The translations under genes and the position numbers were made by a program. From Tolumonas sp008015085 (GTDB taxonomy: Bacteria > Pseudomonadota > Gammaproteobacteria > Enterobacterales > Aeromonadaceae): 64,000 nt of DNA. Below the pieces are notes generated by a model. That model did not search any database and was not told the DNA's origin. It saw nothing but the letters and a program-made list of their open reading frames with translations. Below are positions 25,672-33,778 of this stretch, piece after piece (within the stretch, counting starts at the first letter, position 1; each line of letters opens with the position of its first letter). The stretch is from NCBI GenBank assembly GCA_029265125.1, contig JAJUJX010000006.1, forward strand, positions 124,001-188,000, written 5' to 3'.

Positions 25672-25782
25672 ATGAACATGACAGCACAAACATCAGCTTA
25701 TGGTCGGCTGATTGTTGACCGTCAATCGCACTACACCAGAACAGGAACAGCTATAGTATCGGCGCAAAATTGCGCTGGCTAA
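25672..25782 (+). pseudogene. short ORF resembling the N-terminus of a phage single-strand DNA-binding protein
   Basis: A 36-residue frame containing TSAYGRLIVDRQSHYTRTGTAIVSAQ recalls the start of phage/plasmid SSB proteins (YGRL..DP..R.T.SG.A...A). Nothing after the stop continues that fold. It may be a decayed ssb. The similarity is from memory. Confidence 0.3.
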
Positions 25783-25816
25783 CTTACTGATAAATAAGCC
25801 AAGCTCAAAATTGAGC
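25762..25816. repeat. two related palindromes with paired changes
   Basis: GCGCAAAATTGCGC (25762-25775) and GCTCAAAATTGAGC (25803-25816) differ at two positions that keep the symmetry. They lie beside the iteron field. Confidence 0.55.
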
Positions 25817-26381
25817 GCACAACTACATAACCACAGAGTAGTTTTAACCTACTCAAAAGCTCACTTTGCATCATGGAAACCCCACCAGCAGCACCAGCTA
25901 ACTATCTAGGTGATGTTTCCACGGTTTGATGATGAATTGCGCAAAAAAGAGAAACCACCATAGCTCTTTACGCACTGGGCTGCGATTGCCCTTAGGTTCA
26001 AGCATAGGTGGTTCACCCGCTTAGTACGACACAGGGGCTCTAATTGCCCAAGGTGGTTCACTAAGACGGTATGGTAATTATAGATAATTTTGCGAATACA
26101 GTCTCTGTCTGAATTGATTTGAGGCTGATTCGATATGCAAAGGTATTTGCGCAAAACGAAACGCGACGGTGATTGCGCAGTTTAATGATTGTGAGCTGTG
26201 CGGCTGGTTGAGCGGGTATATCCTGCAAAGCCTTGCTGTTACTGGCTTTATGATGTGCTGATGGCTGTGCGCATTGTGCGCAAATCGACAGATGGTTCCT
26301 GCTAATATTTGTTCTGGTTTTTGCGCACCAATGAGATTTAGCCCAAACAGCTACAAGCCATTTCCCCAAAACTGGAAAGCA

Positions 26382-26924
26382 TTACAGGGAGCGCTTATTC
26401 ATGGTCAGGAAATGTCTTCCAATTGCGTTATTGGTAACAATGACATACCCCTTTTTTAGTTCATGCCCGCCAAATGATAGCTTCCATACTGAAGAAAAAG
26501 ACCATAGCTGATCTTCCGTTCCTAACTCAGCAATAAAATCTTTCCATGCCGGGTTTAAGTGTCCAAAGGGAACATTTGGCGCAGCATTCAATGGGTCAGA
26601 AACCATTTCCCGCAGTTCTATCGCTTCAATGGTAAGCAGTTCAATCAGATCAGATGATGTAATAGCAAAGGTCGGGGCGGGTTGTGGGGCAAAATAGGTG
26701 CCTTTGATTTTGATATACAGAAGAATCGGCCAACAAGGGATAAACAAAAAAACAAAGACGACTATAAGCTGGAGGCTACTTAGCAGCTGATACCACCATG
26801 TGTCGTAGTGCTTACTGACAATCAATGGCCGCTCAGCCTTCTTTGTCGAAGTGAGCGTATGAAATCCGGTGATGGATATCAGAATCACAGCACCGATAAT
26901 CAGATACCACATTAGATAAATCAT
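26382..26924 (-). CDS. hypothetical membrane protein (satellite cargo)
   Basis: A 180-residue protein with two N-terminal membrane helices (LMWYLIIGAVILISITGF, about 4-21; LQLIVVFVFLFIPCWPILLYI, about 51-71) and a soluble C-terminal domain (IELLTIEAIELREMVSDPLN...). No family recognised. It starts four bases after the stop of the gene before it on the same strand, so the two form an operon opposite in direction to the replication genes. This is the usual place for accessory cargo in satellites. Function unknown. Confidence 0.65.
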   Translation of the reverse strand: MIYLMWYLIIGAVILISITGFHTLTSTKKAERPLIVSKHYDTWWYQLLSSLQLIVVFVFLFIPCWPILLYIKIKGTYFAPQPAPTFAITSSDLIELLTIEAIELREMVSDPLNAAPNVPFGHLNPAWKDFIAELGTEDQLWSFSSVWKLSFGGHELKKGYVIVTNNAIGRHFLTMNKRSL

Positions 26925-26928
26925 GTTG

Positions 26929-27420
26929 TTAATCCCTGTCGCCGTTATGGAGGGGGAATACAGTCATAGCGCCAACCCCATACCCGCCTTTCTTATCCTG
27001 TGTCGTTGAATTGGTATTCGCATGAGTAGATGTATTGATAACCAGACCGTTTTCAACATCAATCAAAAGATCTTGTTCATAGATGCTTCCAAACCCGGCA
27101 TGGACATATTCAAGCAACGCACCTTGAGGGATACGGAGGATTCCAGAATACCAATGTGCAAAAACCCGCTCAGGATATTCAGGGAAAATCGTCGCTAGTG
27201 AGGCAGGCTCTCCTGTCCGTAACGTCCCTCTCAGGGCAATAAGATACAAACGTCCGTCCAGAATCTCCCATGTGCCAATATATCCGCGCCATAATGCCGT
27301 ACACGTTTCGGCAAAGTCTGGTTCGATCCCCCCAAAGTCAAAATAAGAATCCAGTGGTTGAGAGCACATAGCTACTGTTTGCCCCTCAAGAATCAATGTT
27401 TCTGCGAATTGTGCGGTCAT
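26929..27420 (-). CDS. hypothetical soluble protein (satellite cargo)
   Basis: A 163-residue cytosolic-looking protein without signal peptide or helices. It has many aromatic and acidic residues (SYFDFGGIEPDFAETCTALWRGYIGTWEILDGRLYLIALRG; EYPERVFAHWYSGILRIPQGALLEYVHAGFGSIYEQDL) and a polar Asn/Thr-rich tail. The WEILDGRLYL...FP...VFAHWYSGILRIP pattern looks like a repeated beta-strand fold. No function assigned. It is first in the two-gene cargo unit near attR. Confidence 0.7.
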   Translation of the reverse strand: MTAQFAETLILEGQTVAMCSQPLDSYFDFGGIEPDFAETCTALWRGYIGTWEILDGRLYLIALRGTLRTGEPASLATIFPEYPERVFAHWYSGILRIPQGALLEYVHAGFGSIYEQDLLIDVENGLVINTSTHANTNSTTQDKKGGYGVGAMTVFPLHNGDRD

Positions 27421-27742
27421 AGCGACAACCTGGAATTTTTAAATGATGCTAGCGTATCGAAAGAATGAGCCTGTTTGAACCCATAGGGAAAAACTATTCA
27501 GGGAGTTATCACTTGGCTGGCAGTATTACGAAACGTGGGGGAATGTGACTCCCAGCCCGCCAATCATCCAATTAGTTGATGCGAATGTTAGTTACTGATG
27601 CTTGCGAAATTTTCGTAACCCACACTAGATGTGTCCAAAACTGGATATTTCTCTGAAATATCGGGGGGGGCGTTTTTGAAATGACACCCAAAGCCTTTAT
27701 ACAGGCTTCTAAATGTATAGACTGAAAATTCAGCTCACCCAT

Positions 27743-27763
27743 AATGTGTAGCATCTACACATT
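27743..27763. repeat. perfect inverted repeat near attR
   Basis: AATGTGTAG, CAT, CTACACATT. It may be an operator for the cargo unit or a binding site for the recombination machinery. Confidence 0.45.
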
Positions 27764-27817
27764 TCAGCCAATTCAAAATCGCTTTCGCTAAAGAGGATTA
27801 CTAATCATTAGTGTAGG

Positions 27818-27838
27818 TATGGGCTGTAGTATGGGCTG
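27818..27838 (+). repeat. integrase arm-type site pair, right
   Basis: Two direct copies of TATGGGCTG starting 12 bp apart (27818 and 27830), identical in spacing and orientation to the pair at 18700-18720. Confidence 0.65.
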
Positions 27839-27857
27839 GACTGAACTAGAAAAGCAA

Positions 27858-27879
27858 AAGCCCCGACTGGCGGGGCTTC
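27858..27879 (-). terminator. tRNA-Ser terminator supplied by the satellite
   Basis: On the minus strand GCCCCGCC, AGT, CGGGGC is followed by TTTTGCTTTT. It lies just after the tRNA 3' end on the satellite side. Confidence 0.75.
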
Positions 27880-27891
27880 TAGCTATGTATT

Positions 27892-27905
27892 TGGCGGAGA
27901 GATAG
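27892..27905. other. attR core of the satellite
   Basis: TGGCGGAGAGATAG, the last 14 bases of the tRNA gene read on the plus strand; identical to attL at 18554-18567. Confidence 0.85.
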
Positions 27906-27982
27906 GGATTCGAACCCTAGAAGGGCTACAAACCCTTGCCGGTTTTCAAGACCGGTGCATTTAACCACTCTGCCATCTCTCC
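27892..27982 (-). tRNA. serT: tRNA-Ser(UGA)
   Basis: 91 bases with encoded CCA. Acceptor stem GGAGAGA pairs with TCTCTCC, discriminator G. Anticodon loop CTTGAAA gives UGA. A long variable arm (about 16 bases) marks a class II serine tRNA, and GGTTCGAATCC is the T loop region. The 3' end is the insertion site of the satellite, and the gene stays intact. Confidence 0.96.
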
Positions 27983-27995
27983 GTTCTTGGCGCGT

Positions 27996-28024
27996 ATAAT
28001 ACGGAGATCTTTCCTGCTCGTAAA
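27996..28024 (-). promoter_or_regulatory. tRNA-Ser promoter
   Basis: On the minus strand TTTACG, 17-bp spacer, TATTAT, followed by a GC-rich discriminator (GCGCC) typical of stringently controlled stable-RNA promoters. Confidence 0.7.
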
Positions 28025-28169
28025 GCCTCAAATGTTTGATTGGCTATTCCTTGAGCAAAAATGCCGTTTTTTCGTCATCCTCATGGCATAAAAGCGTCGT
28101 GATACTGTCACAAAGCCGCTTTAGGCTGAAGATAACAGCAAAATTGTGGTCGGAAAGCAGGAGAATGGC

Positions 28170-29258
28170 ATGACGCATTCAGTTAATTCAATGGCGGATG
28201 TTGCGGGTCAGCCAGCCGAGCAACCGGTAGAGCTAGCCGGCAGTCTTTTTCGCAAGAAGCGCTTTCATAATCATCAGGCTCCGCAACCAATGACAATGAT
28301 GGGGTTGAGTCGTCTGTTGGGGCGTTATCTTTTTGCCCGTCCGGCTGAGCCTTCACCGCTAAAGCCGTTGCCGGTACATAAACTGACGGCGGCACAATTA
28401 CAAATGGCCCCGGTAGATACATTATACCGCTTGGGGCATTCCACTTTATTGCTGAAACTGGGCGGTGAATTCTGGCTGACCGACCCGGTGTTTGCCAAAC
28501 GGGCATCGCCAGTACAGTGGCTGGGGCCGAAACGGTTCCATAAACCGCCGTTGCGGGCAGAGCAGTTACCTCTGCTGAAAGGCATTATCATTTCTCACAA
28601 CCACTATGATCATCTGGACGAGATGAGTATCAAGGTGCTGGCGAAGCGTTGTGAGCATTTTTATGTGCCGCTGGGCGTAGGTCAGCAACTGCGATGCTGG
28701 GGTGTCGCTGCAGATAACATATCAGAGTTTGACTGGTGGCAATCGGTGCAGGTGGGCGATACGCAGCTGGTGGCGACTCCGGCCCGGCATTTCTCGGGGC
28801 GCGGGTTGTTTGATACTGATCGGACACTCTGGTGTTCATGGGTGATCCGAACACCGGAGTTCAGTCTGTTTTTCAGCGGTGATACGGGCTATTTCGACGG
28901 TTTTCAGCAAATTGGTAAGACTTACGGGCCGTTTGATATCACCTGTATTGAGACTGGTGCGTATGATCACAGCTGGCCGGATGTGCATATGTTGCCGGAG
29001 CAATCCCTGCAAGCCCATCTCGATTTGAGAGGTCGTTATATGCTGCCAATCCATAACGGTACATTCGATCTGGCATTACACGACTGGTTTGAACCATTTG
29101 AGCAGATCATGGCTCTGGCGGCCAGTCAGCAAGTTTCATTACTGATGCCGCAGATCGGAGAGCCAGTGCAGTTGCTGACACCGCCGGGGTGGTATCCGTG
29201 GTGGCGTCAGCAGGAGTCGGCATTACTGGCGATGATCACAGCAATGGGAGCGGAATAG
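28170..29258 (+). CDS. MBL-fold metallo-hydrolase, NAPE-PLD/RomA-like
   Basis: A 362-residue metallo-beta-lactamase-fold hydrolase. The metal site is seen as H143-N-H145-Y-D147-H148 (SHNHYDHLD), with ATPARHFSGRG, FFSGDTGYF and the late LPIHNGTFDLALHDW supplying further ligands. This pattern is that of the NAPE-PLD/RomA-type group; substrates in bacteria are unknown. The ATG at 28170 has AGGAGA upstream and is chosen over the GTG at 28146. It seems to be a single-gene unit between tRNA-Ser and the convergent DUF523 gene. Confidence 0.85.
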   Translation: MTHSVNSMADVAGQPAEQPVELAGSLFRKKRFHNHQAPQPMTMMGLSRLLGRYLFARPAEPSPLKPLPVHKLTAAQLQMAPVDTLYRLGHSTLLLKLGGEFWLTDPVFAKRASPVQWLGPKRFHKPPLRAEQLPLLKGIIISHNHYDHLDEMSIKVLAKRCEHFYVPLGVGQQLRCWGVAADNISEFDWWQSVQVGDTQLVATPARHFSGRGLFDTDRTLWCSWVIRTPEFSLFFSGDTGYFDGFQQIGKTYGPFDITCIETGAYDHSWPDVHMLPEQSLQAHLDLRGRYMLPIHNGTFDLALHDWFEPFEQIMALAASQQVSLLMPQIGEPVQLLTPPGWYPWWRQQESALLAMITAMGAE

Positions 29259-29290
29259 ACTGCTATGCCCTTGAACCTTGAACGGTGAAC

Positions 29291-29800
29291 TCAGTTAGTT
29301 AAGGATGAAAACAACTCGTCCAATTCGGTTTCGGAGTACACCTTGATGCTATTACGGCGGAGCAGTTTGCTGGTGACGCCTTCACCGGATATTTTCCGGT
29401 TACGGAACTGACCATCATAAATAGTTGAACTGCCACAAGATGGGCTGCTCTCTTTCAGGATGGCATATTGGATGCGTTGTTCACGGCAAACGGCCAGCGC
29501 TTGTTCTGCACCTTTGACAAATGAGGTGGTGACGTCTTGTCCGCAACCGGTCATGACCCGACCATCAATCTGCACTTCCGCTGCCGGACGAGGGGTCGGG
29601 AGTCCTCCTGCTTGTTCAGGGCAAAACGGCACCAGCCAGCCGTTGGCATGCCAGCGTTGCAACACTTCATGATGAATTGGTTTACTTTGTCCGTCGTAGC
29701 GCACCGGGCAGCCGAGCAGGCAGGCGCTCACTAAGATTTTAGGCGTATTAATAATGATATCCCCGCAGAGTGTGGTCAGCTGTTTCATCCTCGTTGGCAT
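29291..29800 (-). CDS. DUF523-family protein
   Basis: A 169-residue protein of the DUF523 family. Family signatures are KILVSACLLGCPVRYDG (about 21-37), VPFCPEQAGGLPTPRPAAE and AILKESSPSCGSSTIYDG, with several conserved cysteines that might bind a metal or cluster. Function is not known. The start is uncertain; an ATG twelve bases on (29788) is possible, though AGG touches it with no spacing. Confidence 0.83.
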   Translation of the reverse strand: MPTRMKQLTTLCGDIIINTPKILVSACLLGCPVRYDGQSKPIHHEVLQRWHANGWLVPFCPEQAGGLPTPRPAAEVQIDGRVMTGCGQDVTTSFVKGAEQALAVCREQRIQYAILKESSPSCGSSTIYDGQFRNRKISGEGVTSKLLRRNSIKVYSETELDELFSSLTN

Positions 29801-29900
29801 GCCACATCTTTATTTTCTGTCGAGCATCCTGACTGACAGTTCTCGGTTATTTTAGAGCAATTTTTTGGTGGAAACCGTTATCTGCTCTCAATAAAAATAA

Positions 29901-29925
29901 AAGCCTCCCATGAGGGAGGCTTTTT
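29901..29925. terminator. terminator between DUF523 gene and dsbA
   Basis: AAGCCTCCC, ATGA, GGGAGGCTT flanked by A-rich and T-rich sequence. It ends dsbA on the minus strand. Confidence 0.85.
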
Positions 29926-29943
29926 CATCGGAAACTATAATAA

Positions 29944-30552
29944 TTAATCTTTTTTCTCTAGCAGGAATTTCACCAGAGAAATGTACTCTTCGGTGCTCTT
30001 GATGCCTTCGGTTTTCACCAGATATTTACCGTTCACTACGGTAGCAGGTACTCCTCGAATGTTCATGCTGCCAGTGTTGCGATCATACTGAGCCACCATA
30101 CCGGTTACCGCGAAGCTGTCGATGGCACCATCAAAGTCTTTGCCGCTGACTCCAGCCTGTTCAAACATGGCGCGTACATCGGCACGGTTTTGCGGCATAT
30201 TTCGCTCAACCTGAATCCGGTTAAAAATGACAGGGGATACTTTATCCTCTACTTTCAGCAGGTCCGCTACTGCATAGGCGCGTTGCAGTTCAGGTCCCAT
30301 CTCTTTACCCAGGAACGCGACAGGTGTGCGTTTGAAGGATACATCTGCGGGCAACTGGCTTTTTAACTCAGCAATGATCGGCTCAAATTGGTAACAATGC
30401 GGACAGTAATAAGAGAAAAACTCCATGACTTCCGGTTTCGGTGTCGTTGTCTGGCGGATCACTTCATAGTTTTCATTTTCTTTAAAAGCCGGTGCTGCTT
30501 GTAAAAAAGGTGTAATTAACAAACTGACTAACAACACAAATACTTTTTTCAT
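29944..30552 (-). CDS. dsbA: thiol:disulfide interchange protein DsbA
   Basis: A 202-residue periplasmic oxidase that puts disulfides into exported proteins and is re-oxidised by DsbB. A signal peptide (MKKVFVLLVSLLITPFLQAA) ends near residue 20. The active site is C50-P-H-C53 in FFSYYCPHCYQF, and the cis-proline loop is GVPATVVNG. Length and motifs fit DsbA rather than DsbC or DsbG. A terminator follows. Confidence 0.95.
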   Translation of the reverse strand: MKKVFVLLVSLLITPFLQAAPAFKENENYEVIRQTTTPKPEVMEFFSYYCPHCYQFEPIIAELKSQLPADVSFKRTPVAFLGKEMGPELQRAYAVADLLKVEDKVSPVIFNRIQVERNMPQNRADVRAMFEQAGVSGKDFDGAIDSFAVTGMVAQYDRNTGSMNIRGVPATVVNGKYLVKTEGIKSTEEYISLVKFLLEKKD

Positions 30553-31032
30553 AATGGGTTCCGTATCAGGGTTGAGGGAAAATCACGGTGCTGTGCGGCA
30601 AGACTATCATTCCTCTGCCATTCGTCAATTCCGATTAAACATCTGTCAGAGGAATTTTAAGTAAGGTCTCAATTGGGAATTAAAATGTGAGCGAATATCA
30701 AGTTTTGCTATTTTTCGTGTGATCAATGTCACCAAATTCGCAAAATGATTTGCAAATTGCAAAGAGGTGTTTATTATTGGCCCCATCTGATGCACAAAGC
30801 GTGCTTTACAGATAAATAAATAAAAACCGACACATCGGATCATAAGCTGTAGAAAGCAGCGGGATAGTGTGTAATTCAGTTGAGCTTGCCTAGGCAAGCT
30901 CAAGCTATTTCTGGCGGCATGAAAATTACTTCTCTCTCAATCTCTTCTTTGTTTGCCGCCTTTATTTTCCACCTGACATGTTTACCCAGGTCATCAACGA
31001 CGCTGATTGATTACAGCGTCATTGATAATACA
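30553..31032. other. 480-bp intergenic region between gmhB and dsbA
   Basis: No supported gene. It carries a perfect 22-bp palindrome (30881-30902) and a GACGCTG/CAGCGTC hairpin (30999-31020) downstream of gmhB. The dsbA promoter should lie in its left part. Confidence 0.5.
30881..30902. repeat. 22-bp perfect palindrome
   Basis: TGAGCTTGCCT followed at once by its reverse complement AGGCAAGCTCA. No T run follows, so it is not a standard terminator. Confidence 0.5.
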
Positions 31033-31590
31033 TCAGTTTATTGCTGGTGCTGATTTGGCAAATGTCAGTAATGAATCCTGAACCTCATCAGCCAGTGCGA
31101 TCGCTTCTTCTGTCACAGTTTTACCAGTGCGCACCAGAACTTTATGACCAACACCGGCGGCTTTTGCTGCTTGCAGGTCTCCGGCTTTATCGCCCACCAT
31201 ATATGAATTGGCCAGATCGATTTTCAAATCTTTCGCGGCATCCAGCAACATACCTGGTGCAGGTTTGCGGCAGTTACATTCCTGACGGTATTCACCAACG
31301 CCGGCTGTTGGGTGGTGTGGGCAGAAATAGATGCCATCGAGATCAACATCGCGATCGGCCAGTGACCAGTCCATCCATTCTGTCAGGCTCATAAACTGTT
31401 CTTCCGTGAAATAACCACGGGCAATGCCAGACTGGTTAGTAACGACCACCAGACAATATCCTTTCTTTTTCAGGATCTGCAGCGCTTCGATAGTGCCGTC
31501 AATAAAATGAAAGTCGTCCACACAGGAGACATAGCCCGAGTCCTGATTGATTACTCCATCCCGATCCAGAAACACCGCAATTTTTGCCAC
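31033..31590 (-). CDS. gmhB: D-glycero-beta-D-manno-heptose-1,7-bisphosphate 7-phosphatase GmhB
   Basis: A 185-residue HAD phosphatase that makes the heptose precursor for lipopolysaccharide inner core. The nucleophile loop is FLDRDGVIN (Asp9, Asp11), with TNQSGIARG and GDKAGDLQAAKAAG as the other HAD motifs. The GmhB-specific zinc loop is present (C90-P-H92...C105-N-C107). The start is GTG with AGGA upstream. Confidence 0.95.
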   Translation of the reverse strand: MAKIAVFLDRDGVINQDSGYVSCVDDFHFIDGTIEALQILKKKGYCLVVVTNQSGIARGYFTEEQFMSLTEWMDWSLADRDVDLDGIYFCPHHPTAGVGEYRQECNCRKPAPGMLLDAAKDLKIDLANSYMVGDKAGDLQAAKAAGVGHKVLVRTGKTVTEEAIALADEVQDSLLTFAKSAPAIN

Positions 31591-31703
31591 AATTCATCCT
31601 CACCTATTATGCTGCTGCTTATTGTAGGGGATTTCCGCCGGTTTCGCTGCTGTGTCGTCCATGACGGGCAGGGTACAATCCATAAAAAGTATAGGAATAC
31701 ACG

Positions 31704-33758
31704 ATGGCTCACCTGTTTTCAGAACATATCAAACGTTTGCTGCATTGCGGTGAACGGCGTTTATTGTTGCTGACAGGCAGTCAAAATCAGTGTCAGCAGC
31801 AGGCGCAGCAACTGTGGATGAGCGGGGGGCTGTGGCTGGGTGACGGGCCAGAACTCTATGCTAGAGCGATGCAACACACGATGCCGTGGCTGGGGCAGGA
31901 GTATCCGCTGGTGATCCTGAATGGCTTCAGCGGATTATCGCCGGATATGCTGGGTGCAGTGGGCGGTGCTGTTCGTGCCGGAGGGTTACTGATCCTGCTG
32001 ATGCCGCCACTTACTGAATGGGCGACATTTGCCGATCCCGATTACCGGCGCTATGTGTCGCAGCCAGAGGAGGTGTTTCGCTGCCATCCGCATTTTCTAC
32101 AGCGATTACAACGTCTGCTGGTTGCGAATGATTCAGTCTGGCATTGGGATTTAATTTCCGGACAGCGTTTTACGCCGCTGCCCGAATGGTGTGCTACGGC
32201 TTGGTCATTGCCGCCCGATGATGCCGGGTGTTTGAGTGTGGAGCAGCGTCAGGTCTATAGCGCAGTGAAGGCTTGCGCGCAGGCAGACAACGCCTATCCA
32301 CTGGTCGTGATGGCTGACCGTGGGCGAGGTAAATCGTCTGCGCTGGGGCTGGCGGCCCGGCAGTTACTGCTGCAGGGAAAGCGGATTGTGGTCACCGCGC
32401 CATCGCAGCAATCCGTATCTACCTTGCTGCAAACCGCTGGTGAACATCCAGCGATCTCGTTTTTCAGCCCGGAGGCGCTGCTGGAACACCCCCAACCCGC
32501 TGACTTGTTACTGGTCGATGAAGCGGCGGCTATTCCGGCTGCCTTGTTGCGGCAGTTACAACAACGTTATCAGCGGGTTGTCTATGCCACCACGATCCAT
32601 GGCTATGAAGGGTCAGGGCATGGGTTTGAGCTGCGTATGTGCCGCTGGCTGGCAAAACAGTACCCGCACTGGCAGTCACTGACACTTTCAACACCGCTGC
32701 GCTGGAGTGAGGCCGATCCGCTGGAGCCGTTACTGGATCAAATCTTGTTGCTGGATGCTGATGCGGTAGAGCCGGTACTACCGCTCCCGTCGTTATCTGC
32801 CGAGAAAATCAGTGCGGCTGAACTGCTACAGAATGAGTCGTTGCTGCGTCAGCTGTTTGGTTTGTTAATCCTGGCGCACTATCAGACTTCGCCAACGGAT
32901 TTACGGTTGCTGCTGGACAGCCCGGATCTGGATATCTGGATCTGGCGGGATGAACAGCGGCTTTATGGTGTGGCTTTACTGGTACAGGAAGGTCCGATTG
33001 ATGCCGTATTGGCTGAGCAAATCTGGGCAGGACGACGCAGACCAAGAGGTCATCTGCTGCCACAGACACTGTTGACGCATTGTGGTTACCGCGAAGCTGC
33101 TCGCTACCGGTTTATGCGGGTGATGCGGATTGCGATCCATCCGGCCTGTCAGCATCTCGGGTTGGGAAGTCAGTGCGTTTCCGCTTTAACTGCCTATTAC
33201 CGGGATCATGCTGATTTTCTCGGTTGCTCGTTTGCTGCCACGCCGGAAGTATTACGGTTCTGGCGCAAACAAGGCTGGCAAGCAGTCCGGCTCGGGTTAA
33301 GTAAAGATATGGCGACCGGTTGTCATGCGGCTGTGTTGCTGACTGGCTTGCAGCCTGAATCAGAAGCGCAATTAGTCTTCTGGAAGCAGCAATTCCAGCA
33401 ACAACTACCGGTTTGGCTGGCACATCTGCTCAGTGAATTAGCCTGCGATATCATTTTGCCTTTGCTGCAATCATCGCATGCCATGTCGTTAACACAGCAG
33501 GAGCTGGCCGATCTGACGGCATTCAGCGATCATCATCGCTCGGCGGATCACTGCTGGCCTGCAGTCCTTCGGTTAATGCAGGTATCTGCGGAAAAACTGA
33601 GCCAATTACCGCAAACTCAGTCTGCAATCCTGATCCAACGTTTCTGGCAGGGAAAATCATGGGGTTGGCTGGCGCAACAGCATCAGCTGACGGGGCAAAA
33701 AGCTGTAATTCAGCAGTTGAGACTGGCAGTAAAAAAACTGCTCTCCCTGCCGGGGTGA
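31704..33758 (+). CDS. tmcA: tRNA(Met) cytidine acetyltransferase TmcA
   Basis: A 684-residue enzyme that makes N4-acetylcytidine at the wobble base of elongator tRNA-Met using acetyl-CoA and ATP. The N-terminal domain (1-170) is followed by a RecD-like helicase module with Walker A ADRGRGKSSAL (about 205) and DLLLVDEAAAIP, then a GNAT acetyltransferase domain (RFMRVMRIAIHPACQHLGLGSQCV, about 470-495) and a C-terminal helical tRNA-binding part. AGGAAT precedes the ATG. The 3' end overlaps a terminator hairpin for the opposite strand. Confidence 0.94.
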   Translation: MAHLFSEHIKRLLHCGERRLLLLTGSQNQCQQQAQQLWMSGGLWLGDGPELYARAMQHTMPWLGQEYPLVILNGFSGLSPDMLGAVGGAVRAGGLLILLMPPLTEWATFADPDYRRYVSQPEEVFRCHPHFLQRLQRLLVANDSVWHWDLISGQRFTPLPEWCATAWSLPPDDAGCLSVEQRQVYSAVKACAQADNAYPLVVMADRGRGKSSALGLAARQLLLQGKRIVVTAPSQQSVSTLLQTAGEHPAISFFSPEALLEHPQPADLLLVDEAAAIPAALLRQLQQRYQRVVYATTIHGYEGSGHGFELRMCRWLAKQYPHWQSLTLSTPLRWSEADPLEPLLDQILLLDADAVEPVLPLPSLSAEKISAAELLQNESLLRQLFGLLILAHYQTSPTDLRLLLDSPDLDIWIWRDEQRLYGVALLVQEGPIDAVLAEQIWAGRRRPRGHLLPQTLLTHCGYREAARYRFMRVMRIAIHPACQHLGLGSQCVSALTAYYRDHADFLGCSFAATPEVLRFWRKQGWQAVRLGLSKDMATGCHAAVLLTGLQPESEAQLVFWKQQFQQQLPVWLAHLLSELACDIILPLLQSSHAMSLTQQELADLTAFSDHHRSADHCWPAVLRLMQVSAEKLSQLPQTQSAILIQRFWQGKSWGWLAQQHQLTGQKAVIQQLRLAVKKLLSLPG

Positions 33759-33774
33759 GGGCAGGCAAGAGCAG
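33731..33774 (-). terminator. terminator for the minus-strand periplasmic gene, inside the tmcA 3' end
   Basis: CTGCTCTCCCTGCC pairs with GGCAGGCAAGAGCAG (one mismatch region), and the minus-strand side ends in a run of seven T. It overlaps the last tmcA codons. Confidence 0.65.
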
Positions 33775-33778
33775 TAAA

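Larger units (their letters stand above)
25314..26381. other. 1.07-kb non-coding region with replication-type repeats
   Basis: It holds the iteron field (25342-25621), a short ssb-like ORF, two related palindromes, repeated TGCGCA motifs and two copies of AGGTGGTTCAC (26007-26017 and 26051-26061). I see no convincing full gene. Confidence 0.6.
27421..27891. other. intergenic region inside the right satellite end
   Basis: It contains inverted repeats (27722-27733, 27743-27763, 27800-27812), the right arm-type repeats (27818-27838) and the tRNA terminator. I see no supported gene. Confidence 0.5.
18554..27905. mobile_element. P4-type integrative satellite in tRNA-Ser
   Basis: About 9.35 kb bounded by direct copies of the tRNA 3' end. 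It carries a P4-type integrase, an AlpA-like regulator, an AntA/AntB protein, small overlapping ORFs, a P4 alpha-type primase/helicase, an iteron field and two cargo genes. No capsid, tail or terminase genes are seen, so it would need a helper phage to be packaged, or moves as a simple island. Confidence 0.85.

Noticed and set aside
27572..27754. Minus-strand frame of 60 codons near attR
   Set aside because: No good start signal, odd composition, and it overlaps inverted repeats of the att region.
30646..30903. Minus-strand frame of 85 codons between gmhB and dsbA
   Set aside because: No ribosome binding site, no recognised family, and it runs through the perfect palindrome. Probably chance.
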